From assembly GCA_028719205.1 (NCBI GenBank), contig JAQUKH010000007.1, positions 25,009 to 89,008 of the forward strand: a stretch of DNA of 64,000 bases, read 5' to 3'. A program made the position numbers and the translations under genes. Each line of letters opens with the position of its first letter. Position 1 is the stretch's first letter. The notes below the pieces were generated by a model, which saw only the letters and a program-made list of their open reading frames with translations, searched no databases and was not told the origin of the DNA. Below are positions 18,481 to 29,517 of the stretch, piece by piece. The stretch comes from a bacterium. GTDB lineage: Bacteria; JACRDZ01; JAQUKH01.

Positions 18481-18923
18481 TGAGAACAAAGGCAAATATA
18501 GTTAACAGGTATATGGCAGGCGCGGTTGATTTCGGGATCGCAGTTCTTATTTATTTTATATTTACAAAATCATTAAAGATCAATATAATTCTCGCGAATA
18601 TATTTGTTCTTTTCCGGGATTGCCTGAGCGGAGGGAAAAGCATAGGTAAAATGATATTTAATCTCAATACTTATAAATTGAAGGATGAGTCCCCTGCTAC
18701 TTTCAGAGAATCGATTTTACGCAATTTCTTTTTTATTATTCCGATAATAAATTATCTGATGATCGCTGTTGAATTATTTTTGATATATTGGGATCCTGAC
18801 GGATCACGTATAGGAGACAAAATAGCAATGACACAGATCGTGGATGACGACACTAAACTTAACAAGGAAATTCAGGAGACGTTCATAGAGATCCCTGAAC
18901 AAAACGAGAAAAAAGAAATATGA
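18480..18923 (+). CDS. RDD-family membrane protein
   Basis: The 147-residue protein has the RDD pattern: RYMAGAVDFGIAVLIYF in the first helix, FRDCLSGGKSIGKMIFNL in the loop, then two further hydrophobic segments and GDKIAMTQIV. Family members are small membrane proteins, some linked to ion transport or serving as domains in larger proteins. It overlaps both neighbours by a few nucleotides, so it is translationally coupled to the channel gene upstream. Confidence 0.85.
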   Translation: MRTKANIVNRYMAGAVDFGIAVLIYFIFTKSLKINIILANIFVLFRDCLSGGKSIGKMIFNLNTYKLKDESPATFRESILRNFFFIIPIINYLMIAVELFLIYWDPDGSRIGDKIAMTQIVDDDTKLNKEIQETFIEIPEQNEKKEI

Positions 18924-19252
18924 ACGAAGAAAATATAACTTCAGAACCGGTTTTACAGGTTAAAGAAGAACCTCAGGCAATTCATAATATTGAGAAAAAA
19001 CAACTTTATCCCATGGGAAAAGGCATGAAGTTCATTTTTTACATGCTTTCTTTCCTTATTTTTCCCGGAATTGTTTTTGGGGCGGCATTTTACAGCAAAG
19101 ATGATCCCGAATACCGTAATGTCGGTAAAAATTGTATTTATATCGCGTTGATCCCTTTACTTTTTTACCTGTTTATTATCTTTATCGCTCTTTTCTCCAC
19201 CGGACAGGTTGGAGATGTTTTTGGGGACAGCATAAAAGATGTAGCATACTAA
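18920..19252 (+). CDS. Small two-helix membrane protein, unknown
   Basis: The 110-residue product has a charged N-terminal tail of about 45 residues and two membrane segments (FIFYMLSFLIFPGIVFGAAF and CIYIALIPLLFYLFIIFIAL), separated by YSKDDPEYRNVGKNCI. It overlaps the RDD gene by 4 nt (ATGA) and precedes recO by 1 nt. I recognise no named family. The operon position suggests an accessory role with the channel/RDD pair. Confidence 0.6.
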   Translation: MNEENITSEPVLQVKEEPQAIHNIEKKQLYPMGKGMKFIFYMLSFLIFPGIVFGAAFYSKDDPEYRNVGKNCIYIALIPLLFYLFIIFIALFSTGQVGDVFGDSIKDVAY

Positions 19253-19253
19253 A

Positions 19254-20003
19254 ATGTATTTACGCACAGACGCGATTGTAATAAGTAAAAGAAATTTTCG
19301 TGAAAATGACAGAATAATAACTTTTTACACCCGGACATACGGGAAACTGGATGTATTGGTTAAAGGTATCAGAAAAATAGAAAATCGCTTCGGGAGTTCT
19401 TTGGAATTGTTTACCTATAACGAGATCCTTTTATGGGAAAAAAGGAAAGGAGACCTTTTAATACTTACCCAGTGCCAGACTAAAGAGTCTTTTTTTAAGA
19501 TCCGCTCTGACCTGAAAAAGATCGCGTCGGCCTTTTACATAACTGACCTGGCAAGGGAACTTACAAAAGATAAAGACAAAAATATTGATATCTTTAATCT
19601 TCTTTTTACGTTCCTTTACCTTCTGGAAAAAGCGAACAAACCGGAGATAATAATTTCAAGCTTTCAATTGCGGCTGCTTTTTATCCTTGGTTTTGGGCCT
19701 GAACTGGACAAATGTGTTAACTGTAAAATTGTAATTTCAAAGAACATCAAATATTTCAGCCTGCAGTTTGGAGGGATTATTTGTAATAATTGCGCGAGAT
19801 CATCGTCATCGAATATCAGTTTGGACCATAATACGGTAATGATAATGAATAAGTTGATCTACGCGCCGTTAAACAGCATAGAGAACGTAATTGTGTCTTT
19901 TGTAGCGTTAAAAAAAATAGAGCATTTGTTCTCACTTTATATTTTTTATCATATGGATAAAAAAATGAAATCAAAAAAAATAATAGAAAAACTTATCAAA
20001 TGA
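19254..20003 (+). CDS. recO: DNA repair protein RecO
   Basis: The 249-residue protein has the N-terminal OB-fold of RecO ([23 protein letters not shown]) and a C-terminal zinc-binding module with CVNC and CNNC pairs about 25 residues apart. RecO loads RecA onto SSB-coated DNA in the RecFOR pathway. It overlaps glyQ by 4 nt. The order recO-glyQ-glyS-ppdK is seen in several bacterial groups. Confidence 0.93.
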   Translation: MYLRTDAIVISKRNFRENDRIITFYTRTYGKLDVLVKGIRKIENRFGSSLELFTYNEILLWEKRKGDLLILTQCQTKESFFKIRSDLKKIASAFYITDLARELTKDKDKNIDIFNLLFTFLYLLEKANKPEIIISSFQLRLLFILGFGPELDKCVNCKIVISKNIKYFSLQFGGIICNNCARSSSSNISLDHNTVMIMNKLIYAPLNSIENVIVSFVALKKIEHLFSLYIFYHMDKKMKSKKIIEKLIK

Positions 20004-20884
20004 AAAATAAACTGACTTTCCAGCAATTAATTTTTAAATTACAGAATTTTTGGAGTAAACAGGGATGCCTTATTCCTTCTTCCTATGATATTGAAGTCGG
20101 CGCGGGCACATTCCACCCTTCAACTTTTTTCAGGGTCCTTGGCCCGAAACCATGGCGCACAGCGTTTGTTCAGCCTTCAAGAAGGCCTACTGACGGCCGG
20201 TACGGCCAGAACCCGAACCGCCTTCAGCATTATTATCAATTCCAGGTAATTATTAAACCTTCCCCTGCCGATATCCAAAGCCTGTATTTGAAAAGCCTTG
20301 AAGAATTAGGGATCAATCCAAAAGAGCACGATATACGCTTTGTTGAAGATGACTGGGAATCCCCTACTCTGGGCGCATGGGGATTAGGATGGGAGGTATG
20401 GCTGGACGGTATGGAAGTAACGCAGTTCACATATTTCCAGCAGGTCGGAGGTTTTGAGCTTGCTCCTGTTTCCGCTGAGATCACATACGGAACGGAACGG
20501 TTATGCATGTTCATTCAGGAGGTTAACTCCGTGTATGATATCGAATGGCATAACGGAATAAAATACGGGGATGTTCATTTAAGGACCGAATCTGAATTTT
20601 CCGCTTACAACTTTGAACACGCGGATATCGGAATACATTTCAGCCTTTTTGAAAGTTATAAAAAAGAGGTGCTGAACCTCCTGGAAAAAGACCTGGTTTT
20701 CCCGGCTTATGACTTTGTTTTAAAATGCTCCCATATATTTAATGTTTTAGACGCCCGCCAGGCCATCTCGGTAAGCGAAAGAACGCGATTTATAGGAGAG
20801 ATCAGAAATCTTGCGAAAAGATGCGCGGAAAAATACATGGAAAAATATACCAACAATGTAAGACAGGATGAAAATGGAAAATAA
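20000..20884 (+). CDS. glyQ: Glycyl-tRNA synthetase alpha subunit
   Basis: The 294-residue class II synthetase subunit starts [20 protein letters not shown] and contains [37 protein letters not shown] and NFEHADI, all diagnostic of GlyQ. It activates glycine and works with GlyS as an alpha2beta2 tetramer. The gene is coupled to recO upstream (ATGA) and overlaps glyS by 17 nt. Confidence 0.98.
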   Translation: MKNKLTFQQLIFKLQNFWSKQGCLIPSSYDIEVGAGTFHPSTFFRVLGPKPWRTAFVQPSRRPTDGRYGQNPNRLQHYYQFQVIIKPSPADIQSLYLKSLEELGINPKEHDIRFVEDDWESPTLGAWGLGWEVWLDGMEVTQFTYFQQVGGFELAPVSAEITYGTERLCMFIQEVNSVYDIEWHNGIKYGDVHLRTESEFSAYNFEHADIGIHFSLFESYKKEVLNLLEKDLVFPAYDFVLKCSHIFNVLDARQAISVSERTRFIGEIRNLAKRCAEKYMEKYTNNVRQDENGK

Positions 20885-22946
20885 TTTATTACTCGAAATC
20901 GGCACTGAAGAGATCCCCGCGAAATTATTGCAAAGAGGGATGGAATCTTTAAAAACTAAAAGCGCGGATATTTTACTAAATCACAGGATTTCTTATACCA
21001 ATATTACCGTATATGGAACGCCCCGCAGGCTGATACTTTTAATAAACGGGCTTTCCGGCGGACAGGACGATATCTTATCGGAATTACGCGGGCCGGCTAA
21101 AAATATAGCGTTTGACCCTTCAGGGAAAATAACCGAGGCGGGACAAAGGTTTGCCGATAAATGCGGCGTTAAAACAAACAAACTGGTAGTAAAAGATTTT
21201 AAAAATAATGATTATGTCTTCGCTATAAAAAAGATAAAAGGCCAGAAAACTAAAAAGATCCTTCCTGAAATACTGCTGCAAATTATCAGATCTCTGGTAT
21301 TCCCCAAACAGATGCGATGGGAAGAGACAAACTTCAAATTTGTGCGCCCTATCCGCTGGATAACCGCCCTGCTTAATGATAAGATCGTAAAAATTTCGCT
21401 GGCATCCATAAGTTCTTCACGTCTTTCTTACGGCCACCGGTTAAAAGGGAATAAACCAGTTTTAATAACAGACGCTTTAAACTATAAAGCGATAATTGAA
21501 AAAGAAATGGTCGTAATAGACCCAAAGGAAAGAAAAGATATAATAATAAAACAATTGAACGCTCTTACTCAAAACCTGAATGTAAACGCGAAAATTGTTT
21601 TTGATGAGGAATTGCTGGATCATGTCACTAACCTGGTTGAATACCCGAACGCCCTGGTAGGAAGTTTCGATGAAGCTTACCTTCAGCTGCCTTCCCAGGT
21701 GTTGATCACAGTAATGAAGGAACAGCAAAAATATTTCGCTCTTGAAGATAATAATAAAAAACTTTTACCTAATTTTGTTGTTGTGACTAACAGCCTGAAA
21801 GAATCCAGGGACACCATCAGACAGGGCAATGAATGGGTATTCAGGGCAAGGTTATACGACGCTAATTTTTTCTGGAATGAAGACAGAAAAGATCCGTTGG
21901 AAAACCGCCTGAACGATTTAAATGGAATAGTTTTTCAGTATAAATTAGGCACGATCCTGGATAAGGTTGAACGGATCAAGAAGCTGTCAACTGATATTTC
22001 AGGGATCCTGGCGCTTAATCTGCCGGCGGATAAAATATCCAGATCAGCCGATCTCTGCAAAATAGACCTCCTAACAGAAATGGTAAAGGAATTTCCTACC
22101 CTTCAGGGGATCATGGGAAAAGAATACTTTTTAGCTCAAAAGGGAGATCCCGAAATAGCGGAGGCAATTTATGAACATTACCTGCCGAGGTTTTCAAATG
22201 ATGCTCTTCCTGAAACCGGGCTTGGCTCTGTTCTTTCGATCTCTGACAAAATAGATAATATCGCCTCCTTTTTCCTTTTAGGCAAGATCCCGACAGGTTC
22301 TGAAGACCCGTTTGCCTTAAGGCGGCAGGCCAACGGTATACTTCACATAATATGGCGTAAAAATTACAATATTTCCTTATCCGCGCTGATCAAAAAAAGT
22401 TATACGCTCCTATCGGATAAATTATCAAAAACTAGTATCGAACTGGACATCATAAATTTCTTTCTGCAGAGATTCAGGAATTTACTGCTCGAAGAAGGCA
22501 TAAAATATGATTGCATTGACGCTGTGCTTGCCGGCGGTTTTGATAATCCGCTTTTAGACAAAAAAAGGGCAAAAACAATGATGGATATTTACGCGGAAAG
22601 CGATTTTAAAGAGATCGCGACTTCTTTCTCCCGTGTAACAAATATTTTAAAGAATATATCCCCTTCTTTCGATATAAACCAGGAGCTTTTAACTGAAACC
22701 GCGGAAATTGAACTTTACCGGAAATTTCTGGCTATTAAGGAAGATTTTACAGGACAGATATATAAATATGAATATCATTCAGCTTATAATAAATTGAAGC
22801 CGCTCAGGGAACCAATCGATAAGTTTTTTACTGATGTACTTGTAATGGATAAAAATAAAGAAATTCAACAAAACAGATTGAATTTGTTGTATAATATTGC
22901 TTCAATGTTTTATAAAATAGCCGATTTTTCAAAAATTGTTATATAA
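20868..22946 (+). CDS. glyS: Glycyl-tRNA synthetase beta subunit
   Basis: The 692-residue protein opens with [14 protein letters not shown], then [28 protein letters not shown] and [15 protein letters not shown], the standard GlyS sequence. An HD-like region follows around [15 protein letters not shown]. It supplies tRNA binding for glycylation. A second in-frame ATG six nt downstream (20874) is an equally likely start. Confidence 0.98.
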   Translation: MKMENNLLLEIGTEEIPAKLLQRGMESLKTKSADILLNHRISYTNITVYGTPRRLILLINGLSGGQDDILSELRGPAKNIAFDPSGKITEAGQRFADKCGVKTNKLVVKDFKNNDYVFAIKKIKGQKTKKILPEILLQIIRSLVFPKQMRWEETNFKFVRPIRWITALLNDKIVKISLASISSSRLSYGHRLKGNKPVLITDALNYKAIIEKEMVVIDPKERKDIIIKQLNALTQNLNVNAKIVFDEELLDHVTNLVEYPNALVGSFDEAYLQLPSQVLITVMKEQQKYFALEDNNKKLLPNFVVVTNSLKESRDTIRQGNEWVFRARLYDANFFWNEDRKDPLENRLNDLNGIVFQYKLGTILDKVERIKKLSTDISGILALNLPADKISRSADLCKIDLLTEMVKEFPTLQGIMGKEYFLAQKGDPEIAEAIYEHYLPRFSNDALPETGLGSVLSISDKIDNIASFFLLGKIPTGSEDPFALRRQANGILHIIWRKNYNISLSALIKKSYTLLSDKLSKTSIELDIINFFLQRFRNLLLEEGIKYDCIDAVLAGGFDNPLLDKKRAKTMMDIYAESDFKEIATSFSRVTNILKNISPSFDINQELLTETAEIELYRKFLAIKEDFTGQIYKYEYHSAYNKLKPLREPIDKFFTDVLVMDKNKEIQQNRLNLLYNIASMFYKIADFSKIVI

Positions 22947-22976
22947 AAAAAGATAAATAATATAGGGGGTCTTTTT

Positions 22977-25673
22977 ATGGCAAAAAAGTGGGTATATTTT
23001 TTTGGTAACGGCAAAGCCGACGGCAATGGAAAAATGAAGGATGTTCTTGGCGGGAAAGGCGCCGGTTTGGCTGAAATGACAAACAGCGGGGTTCCTGTCC
23101 CTCCCGGTTTTACAATATCCACTGAGGCCTGTAATTTCTTTTATGATAATAAAAGAAAATTATCAAAAGAAATAATTGAACAGGCTGACAAAAATCTTTT
23201 ACGCCTTGAAAAAGTAATGAATAAGAAATTAGGCGGCAAAAGTGACCCGCTGCTTGTTTCTGTCAGGTCAGGCTCAAAGTTCTCAATGCCCGGAATGATG
23301 GACACTGTTCTTAATCTCGGATTAAACGATGATTCTGTAAAAGGCTTAACTGAAAAGACCGGCAATGAGCGGTTTGCCTATGACGCCTATCGCAGGTTTA
23401 TCCAAATGTTCGGAAATGTTGTCATGGGAGTTGATAAAGAACATTTTGAACATCACATGACCGAAATGAAAAATAAAAAAGGGATAAAACTGGATACTGA
23501 ATTAAATACCGGCGACCTTAAACAGCTTGTTGAAATGTATAAAAAAGCGTATCAGGAACAAACAGGACAAGTTTTCCCCACAGACCCTAAAAAACAACTG
23601 GCAATGACGCGTGACGCGGTTTTTAATTCATGGAATAATCCCCGCGCGATAACCTACCGGAAAATTCACAATATTGACCATAATCTTGGTACCGCGGTTA
23701 ACGTCCAGGCGATGGTATTCGGGAATATGGGAAATGATTCAGCTACAGGTGTCGGTTTCACAAGAAATCCCTCTACAGGCGAAAAAATGTTTTACGGTGA
23801 ATATTTAATTAACGCTCAGGGAGAAGATGTCGTCGCCGGCATACGAACCCCAAACCCGATAGCTCATCTTGAAAAAGATATGCCTGAAGCGTTTAAACAA
23901 TTAAAGGCTATTACCAGCCGCCTTGAAAAACATTACCGCGATGTTCAGGATTTTGAATTCACAATTGAAAAAAATACACTATATATGCTGCAGACCAGGA
24001 ACGGCAAAAGAACAGCCTTTGCCGCGATCAAGGTCGCGGTAGATATGGTCAGAGAAAAATTGATCACAAAGGAGGAAGCTGTCCTCAGGGTTGAACCGCA
24101 GCAATTGGATCAGATGCTCCACCCTATTTTAGACCCGAAAGCCAAGATCCAGGTTATAGCTAAAGGCCTTAACGCTTCTCCCGGCGCGGCAAGCGGACAG
24201 GTAGTATTCACCGCGGAAGACGCGGTTAATTGGGCAAAGAAAACAAAGACTCTTCTTGTAAGAATGGAAACTTCTCCTGATGACATACACGGAATGGCTG
24301 TATCGGAAGGAATATTAACCAGCCGCGGCGGTGCCACAAGCCACGCGGTAGTTGTTTCACGCCAAATGGGAAAACCCTGCGTCGCGGGATGCGAAACTAT
24401 TAAAGTTGATGAGAAAAATAAAATGTTCTCAATAAATTCCACAACTGTCAGGGAAGGCGACTGGATCACCATTGACGGCGGTACCGGACGGGTTATTTTA
24501 GGAAAGGTTGACACTGTAGAATCTGAGATAATCCAGGTTTTAACCGGTAAACTGGATGTCAAACAATCAACATTATTTAATGATTATAAGCTTATAATGA
24601 GCTGGGCGGACCAGATCCGAAGTTTAAAAGTCCGCGCTAACGCGGATATCCCGAGAGACGCGAAAATAGCAAGGGCTCTTGGCGCCGAGGGCATAGGGTT
24701 ATGCCGTACCGAACATATGTTTTTTGCCGAGGAAAGGCTTCCTATTGTGCAGGAAATGATCCTTGCTGATACCGAAGAAGACCGTATAAAGGCATTAGAT
24801 AAACTTCTCCCGATGCAAAAAGAAGATTTTAAGGGATTATTCAGAGAAATGGATGGATATCCCGTTACTATAAGGCTTTTGGATCCGCCTTTACATGAAT
24901 TTTTACCTAAACGTGAAGAGTTAATGGTTGAAATAGCCGTACTCGAGGCGACAAAAGGCGACATAAACCTGATCTCTCAAAAGAAAAAGCTTCTTGACAG
25001 AATTCAGGACCTGCATGAATTTAATCCTATGCTGGGGCTCCGCGGATGCCGTCTTGGTATTTATTATCCTGAAATAACCAGAATGCAGGCAAGGGCCATT
25101 TTTGAGGCAGCGTGCGAATTAACAAAAGAAGGATATAAGATCGTTCCTGAAATAATGGTTCCTTTAGTCGGTATTGTAACTGAATTAAAATCACAAAAAG
25201 AACTTATTATAGAAACCGCTAAAGAAGTTACAAAAAAATGCGGTAAAAAACTGACATATTCGATCGGAACAATGATCGAACTGCCCCGCGCCGCGATTAC
25301 AGCGGATGAGATCGCTGTCGAAGCTGAATTTTTCTCTTTCGGTACAAATGACCTTACACAGACAACCTTCGGCTTCAGCCGTGATGATTCAGGTAAATTT
25401 CTGAATTATTACCTTGAAAACGGTATTCTTGAAACGAGCCCTTTTCAGGCGATCGACCAGAAAGGCGTTGGCCAGTTAATGAAGATCGGGGTCGAAAAAG
25501 GAAGACGTACAAGGCCCGGTATGAAGATCGGTATTTGCGGAGAACACGGCGGCGAGCCCTCTTCCGTTGAATTCTGCCACCGCACAGGCTTGAGTTATGT
25601 CAGTTGCTCTCCTTTCCGTATCCCTATCGCGAGATTAGCGGCGGCTCACGGAAAGCTCAAAGATAAAAAGTAG
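22977..25673 (+). CDS. ppdK: Pyruvate, phosphate dikinase
   Basis: The 898-residue enzyme has an N-terminal ATP-grasp domain beginning VYFFGNGKADGNGKMKDVLGGKG-type sequence. The central phosphohistidine domain carries GGATSHAVVVSRQMGKPC, with the catalytic His, and the C-terminal TIM barrel carries FGTNDLTQTTFGFSRDD and GICGEHGGEPSS. It interconverts PEP, AMP and PPi with pyruvate, ATP and Pi. It lies 30 nt after glyS and ends at a strong terminator. With the carboxyltransferase fusion encoded around 39 kb, it suggests active traffic at the PEP/pyruvate/oxaloacetate node. Confidence 0.98.
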   Translation: MAKKWVYFFGNGKADGNGKMKDVLGGKGAGLAEMTNSGVPVPPGFTISTEACNFFYDNKRKLSKEIIEQADKNLLRLEKVMNKKLGGKSDPLLVSVRSGSKFSMPGMMDTVLNLGLNDDSVKGLTEKTGNERFAYDAYRRFIQMFGNVVMGVDKEHFEHHMTEMKNKKGIKLDTELNTGDLKQLVEMYKKAYQEQTGQVFPTDPKKQLAMTRDAVFNSWNNPRAITYRKIHNIDHNLGTAVNVQAMVFGNMGNDSATGVGFTRNPSTGEKMFYGEYLINAQGEDVVAGIRTPNPIAHLEKDMPEAFKQLKAITSRLEKHYRDVQDFEFTIEKNTLYMLQTRNGKRTAFAAIKVAVDMVREKLITKEEAVLRVEPQQLDQMLHPILDPKAKIQVIAKGLNASPGAASGQVVFTAEDAVNWAKKTKTLLVRMETSPDDIHGMAVSEGILTSRGGATSHAVVVSRQMGKPCVAGCETIKVDEKNKMFSINSTTVREGDWITIDGGTGRVILGKVDTVESEIIQVLTGKLDVKQSTLFNDYKLIMSWADQIRSLKVRANADIPRDAKIARALGAEGIGLCRTEHMFFAEERLPIVQEMILADTEEDRIKALDKLLPMQKEDFKGLFREMDGYPVTIRLLDPPLHEFLPKREELMVEIAVLEATKGDINLISQKKKLLDRIQDLHEFNPMLGLRGCRLGIYYPEITRMQARAIFEAACELTKEGYKIVPEIMVPLVGIVTELKSQKELIIETAKEVTKKCGKKLTYSIGTMIELPRAAITADEIAVEAEFFSFGTNDLTQTTFGFSRDDSGKFLNYYLENGILETSPFQAIDQKGVGQLMKIGVEKGRRTRPGMKIGICGEHGGEPSSVEFCHRTGLSYVSCSPFRIPIARLAAAHGKLKDKK

Positions 25674-25683
25674 TGTTTATTCA

Positions 25684-25719
25684 AAAAAACCATGCGCCCT
25701 ACGCGGTGCATGGTTTTTT
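25684..25719. terminator. Bidirectional intrinsic terminator after ppdK
   Basis: Arms AAAAAACCATGC and GCATGGTTTTTT flank a short GC-rich loop, directly after the ppdK stop. The right arm's T-run overlaps the last codons of the opposing gene by 2 nt. Confidence 0.9.
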
Positions 25720-26737
25720 ATTTTTCTTCAATTAAGAGATTTGTATCCATCCCCTGTTTTCTCCAGCATAATATATGAACACCGTATTTTTCATTTACTA
25801 ACTGATATATATTACCATTATAATCAACGTCTACATATTCCCTGGGTTCAACCATATAACCGGTAAATTTGTCAATTTCCAGGAATATTATGTCTATTTT
25901 ACACATGGCAGGATCCATTTTGACTATAAAATACTGTATTGGATCATATTCGATTATAGGGGATTTGCTGAATAAATAATAAATATTTTTATTTTTATCT
26001 ACATTAATAAAACCAAGATATTCTGACGAATATCCGGTTTTATACTTAATTTCATCGCATGCCGCGCCTATTTTTTTTAAATTATAAAAATAATAAGTGT
26101 ACAAAGGTTCTATAACTTTATATTTTACCAACGAGTTCTTCGCGCTAAGATCATATTCCGAAATCGATTTTTCGTCTAGAAGCTCGATATTTGACGTATC
26201 TGTTTCATCAAAAGAGATTTTTTTCTTTGTTCCGCTGAAAAGTATTTTATTTTTTATTTTCAGATCAGACTTCAGCAGAAAATCACTTATAGCGCGGTTT
26301 ATTTTTTTGGCCCTGTCTTTGCCTGTTAATATAACATCAACAGAATTATCACTTGAATTTAAAATATAAAGGCCATCCTGCTCTTTATCTACTAATATTT
26401 TAAATATACCTTCACTGCTTTTATATTTTTCAATTTTTTTGAATTCTATATTATATTTAACTATTTCCGATGTTACTGAATCTTCAAAATAGATATTGCC
26501 TTTTCCATCGACTTTTATTCCTTTAGGTGTAATTCTAATTATTTCTCCGCCATAACTGTCTTCAACATCCTCTTCTTCTAATTCCACCTCATTTTCGCCA
26601 TCACCCCATTTTATAAAAACAATTTCTTTTTTGGCATATTCACTGGCACTATCAGGTACAGTTTCACTTTTTAAAGGCCTGACAAATAAAATGCTAATAG
26701 TTATGATAAACAGTAAAACAATTATTTTCCTATCCAT
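25718..26737 (-). CDS. Secreted NHL/beta-propeller-like protein, unknown
   Basis: The 339-residue protein has a signal peptide (about 1-24, ending KSE) and an acidic patch VELEEEDVEDSYGGE. Blade-like units of NHL type follow (ITPKGIKVDGKGNIYFED, YVDVDYNGNIYQLVN). It lies 31 nt beyond the U32 peptidase gene in the same direction and could be the last gene of the long operon, although AAAGGAATAG gives it its own ribosome site. No function can be assigned. Confidence 0.6.
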   Translation of the reverse strand: MDRKIIVLLFIITISILFVRPLKSETVPDSASEYAKKEIVFIKWGDGENEVELEEEDVEDSYGGEIIRITPKGIKVDGKGNIYFEDSVTSEIVKYNIEFKKIEKYKSSEGIFKILVDKEQDGLYILNSSDNSVDVILTGKDRAKKINRAISDFLLKSDLKIKNKILFSGTKKKISFDETDTSNIELLDEKSISEYDLSAKNSLVKYKVIEPLYTYYFYNLKKIGAACDEIKYKTGYSSEYLGFINVDKNKNIYYLFSKSPIIEYDPIQYFIVKMDPAMCKIDIIFLEIDKFTGYMVEPREYVDVDYNGNIYQLVNEKYGVHILCWRKQGMDTNLLIEEK

Positions 26738-26768
26738 TTTGCTATTCCTTTTTCATCTTAAATTCTTA

Positions 26769-27980
26769 TTATTTTTTATGCCTTAATAAGCTGCCTTCCG
26801 GCAGATCTTTAAGCAGGCCTGTTATGCGTATATCATTCGCGTGTGATTCCTGTAATTCATTCATTTCAAGGTCATATATTTTTTCTATTTTTTTCACCTG
26901 TATATTTTCCCCGGGCGTAAGGACTTCAAGCTGGTCCCCAACCCGAATTCTATTTCTGCATTCTATCACATATAGATTATCTTTAAAAACATTTTTTACA
27001 ACCCCGACAAGGTCATATTTCTGAAAATACGCGATATTTTTATCGGCTTGCATATTGATACTATCCCTTTCAAAATAAAATCCCGCGGTGTATTCCCTAT
27101 GGCTTATCGTTGAAAGCTCCTTTTCCCATTCATTATTAAAAACATAATTTTTTGGATCTTTAAGATATTCATCAATCACGTGCCTGTATGACCTTGTTAC
27201 CACCGCAAGATAATAAATACCTTTCATCCTGCCCTCGATCTTAAATCCGATAATACCCAGATCAATAAATTTCTGGATATGTTTTATCGTGCATAGGTCC
27301 TTAGAACTTAAGATATAAGTCTTTTGTCCGTCTTCTTCGATATCAAAATACTGTCCCGGGCGTTTCTCCTCGCCCAAACTATATTTATAACGGCATGGAT
27401 GAGCGCAATCCCCTTTATTCGCGTCCCTGCCCGTCAAATAACTGCTCAACATGCAACGGCCCGAGTATGCCATACACATCGCGCCGTGTATAAATACCTC
27501 GAGTTCAATCGACGTGTTCTCTTTGATCTTTTTTATCTCGCCGAATTTCAGTTCCCGCGCGAGTATGATCCGGGATACTCCAAGCTTTTCCCAAAACTTC
27601 ACAGATTCATAATTAAGCGTATTCGACTGAGTGCTTAAATGGATCTTTATTTCAGGGGCGATTTTTTGAAGGATCGAAAATACCCCGGGATCAGAAACAA
27701 CTACCCCGTCAATTTTTAGCTTTTTTAATTCAAGGATATAATCCCTTAAAAGTTCAATATCTTCATTATGCGCGAAACAATTAATGGTAACATAAACCAT
27801 AACATTTTTTTTACGCGCGTAATCCACGGCGCTCTTTATTTCATCAATGCCGAAATTATCCGCGCACGCCCTTAAACTGAACCTCTTGTCCCCAAGATAA
27901 ACCGCGTCCGCGCCGAACTGTATCGCGGTTTTCAATTTTTCCAAATTTCCCGCGGGAGCAATTAGCTCGATCCTTTTCAT
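26769..27980 (-). CDS. Peptidase U32 family protein (YegQ/TrhP-like)
   Basis: The 403-residue protein begins MKRIELIAPAGNLEKLKTAIQFGADAVYLG, the U32 hallmark. The signature FIHGAMCMAYSGRCMLSSYL follows, with further cysteines in GDCAHPCRYKY. The E. coli homologue TrhP takes part in tRNA 5-hydroxyuridine formation, whereas other U32 members act on collagen or ubiquinone, so the role here is uncertain. I chose the second ATG because GGAG is 8 nt before it. It follows the HD-GYP gene by 19 nt. Confidence 0.9.
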   Translation of the reverse strand: MKRIELIAPAGNLEKLKTAIQFGADAVYLGDKRFSLRACADNFGIDEIKSAVDYARKKNVMVYVTINCFAHNEDIELLRDYILELKKLKIDGVVVSDPGVFSILQKIAPEIKIHLSTQSNTLNYESVKFWEKLGVSRIILARELKFGEIKKIKENTSIELEVFIHGAMCMAYSGRCMLSSYLTGRDANKGDCAHPCRYKYSLGEEKRPGQYFDIEEDGQKTYILSSKDLCTIKHIQKFIDLGIIGFKIEGRMKGIYYLAVVTRSYRHVIDEYLKDPKNYVFNNEWEKELSTISHREYTAGFYFERDSINMQADKNIAYFQKYDLVGVVKNVFKDNLYVIECRNRIRVGDQLEVLTPGENIQVKKIEKIYDLEMNELQESHANDIRITGLLKDLPEGSLLRHKK

Positions 27981-27999
27981 TAACATTTCTCCATTGATT

Positions 28000-29517
28000 T
28001 TAGCCTTTCAGTTTATATCCATTTCTAAAGACTTTTAAACAAGCGGCAACTACTTCAGGATCATAGAACCTGCCTATATTGCTTTTGATCTCCTTCAGGG
28101 CATATTTAAGGTTGTGAGCGGGCCTGTAAGGCCTGTGATATGCCATTGCCGAAATAACATCAGCTACTTTTATGATCTTCGCCCCAATCAATATTTTTTT
28201 ATCTTTTAATCCATTAGGATACCCGGACCCGTCCATTTTTTCATGATGCTGAAGTATGATATCCGCGAGAGGCCATGGGAAATCAATTGACCTGAGCATT
28301 TCATATCCTATTCTGGAATGTGTCTTGATCAGGTCGTACTCGATATCATTAAGGTGCCCGGGCTTACTCAATATTTCCGATGGTATGAATAATTTCCCAA
28401 GGTCATGAATAATCCCCGCGAAACGTATACCTTCGACCTGATCTTTTGGAAGCCCCATTGTCTGGGCGATCGCGCGCGCAAGATCTGAAACGGAGTGTTG
28501 ATGCCCGGCAGTATAAGGGTCTCTTACCTCTACAGTGGAAACTATAAGTTTAACAATACCCTTTAAGGTTTTCCTGAGATTATCCACGTTCTCTTTAAGT
28601 TCATTTTCAATATTTTTTCTGACAATTATCCCGGCTAATATGTCCGCGACGGTTTTAAAAAATAATTTTTCATATTTATTCCCTTTGTGCCCGGCGGCCA
28701 CATACAGGTTTAAAACACCCAGGACTTTTTCTCTGAATATTATCGGTATACAATAATGCCCGTGCGGTTTAATGCCCTTATATAAGTTTTCATGATCAGA
28801 ATCCACCTTACTCTTAAAAATCATCTTTTTGCGGGCACCCGCTTTACCGCAAAGACACCTGTTGAACGGCACATTTTTACACATTATCAGGAGGCTTTTC
28901 GGAAGCCTGGAATATACTGATAAATTGAAGATATCCTTATTCTCATCTTTCAGGAATACTCCCCACTTATTTATCAGCCCCAGCCAGCGTAAAGAAAGTA
29001 TCTTCTTCAGTATAAGTTTAAGTTCATCCTCAAGCGTACCGCGCATTGATGATATTTCAAGCATTGTGCTTAAGACAGATTGGATCTGTTGATTATGTTT
29101 GTTTTCGTCTTCAGCCTGTTTTTTTTCAGTGATATCATAAACCATATGGACAAAGATCTTTTTCCCGCCGGAAGTCCTGTATCTTGTTTTGTAAACCGCC
29201 GATCTGAGCCATTTTTCATGCTTCTTATCATACATTTCTTTTTCAACATTCCGGCCTTTTCTTAACACATCCTCCAGAGGGCACCCGGGAAAAGGCCTGT
29301 TATAATTATGCACCACCTTCGGGCAGTATTTACCTGTTATCTGTTCCTGCTTGATGCCAAATTTTCTTTCGAAGGCGCTATTTACCAACAGGATACGGTG
29401 GTCTTCATCTATCAGCATTATATAAAAAGGGAATATATTAATAAAACTCAAGGTACTGATGTCCGGAATTAGTGCCCGCGCATCATTCTTTGAAATAAGT
29501 GATTTTATCTTTTTCAT
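28000..29517 (-). CDS. PAS-GAF-HD-GYP protein, putative c-di-GMP phosphodiesterase
   Basis: The 505-residue protein has a PAS domain (about 25-130), a GAF domain (about 150-310) with Cys residues in FNRCLCGKAG, and a C-terminal HD-GYP domain (about 325-500). The last carries HDLGKLFIP, HSRIGYEML, LQHHEKMDGSGYPNGL and the GYP signature. Such domains hydrolyse cyclic di-GMP to GMP using a bimetal centre. It overlaps the preceding glycosyltransferase by 4 nt (ATGA). That position suggests signalling control of the polysaccharide made by the operon. Confidence 0.92.
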   Translation of the reverse strand: MKKIKSLISKNDARALIPDISTLSFINIFPFYIMLIDEDHRILLVNSAFERKFGIKQEQITGKYCPKVVHNYNRPFPGCPLEDVLRKGRNVEKEMYDKKHEKWLRSAVYKTRYRTSGGKKIFVHMVYDITEKKQAEDENKHNQQIQSVLSTMLEISSMRGTLEDELKLILKKILSLRWLGLINKWGVFLKDENKDIFNLSVYSRLPKSLLIMCKNVPFNRCLCGKAGARKKMIFKSKVDSDHENLYKGIKPHGHYCIPIIFREKVLGVLNLYVAAGHKGNKYEKLFFKTVADILAGIIVRKNIENELKENVDNLRKTLKGIVKLIVSTVEVRDPYTAGHQHSVSDLARAIAQTMGLPKDQVEGIRFAGIIHDLGKLFIPSEILSKPGHLNDIEYDLIKTHSRIGYEMLRSIDFPWPLADIILQHHEKMDGSGYPNGLKDKKILIGAKIIKVADVISAMAYHRPYRPAHNLKYALKEIKSNIGRFYDPEVVAACLKVFRNGYKLKG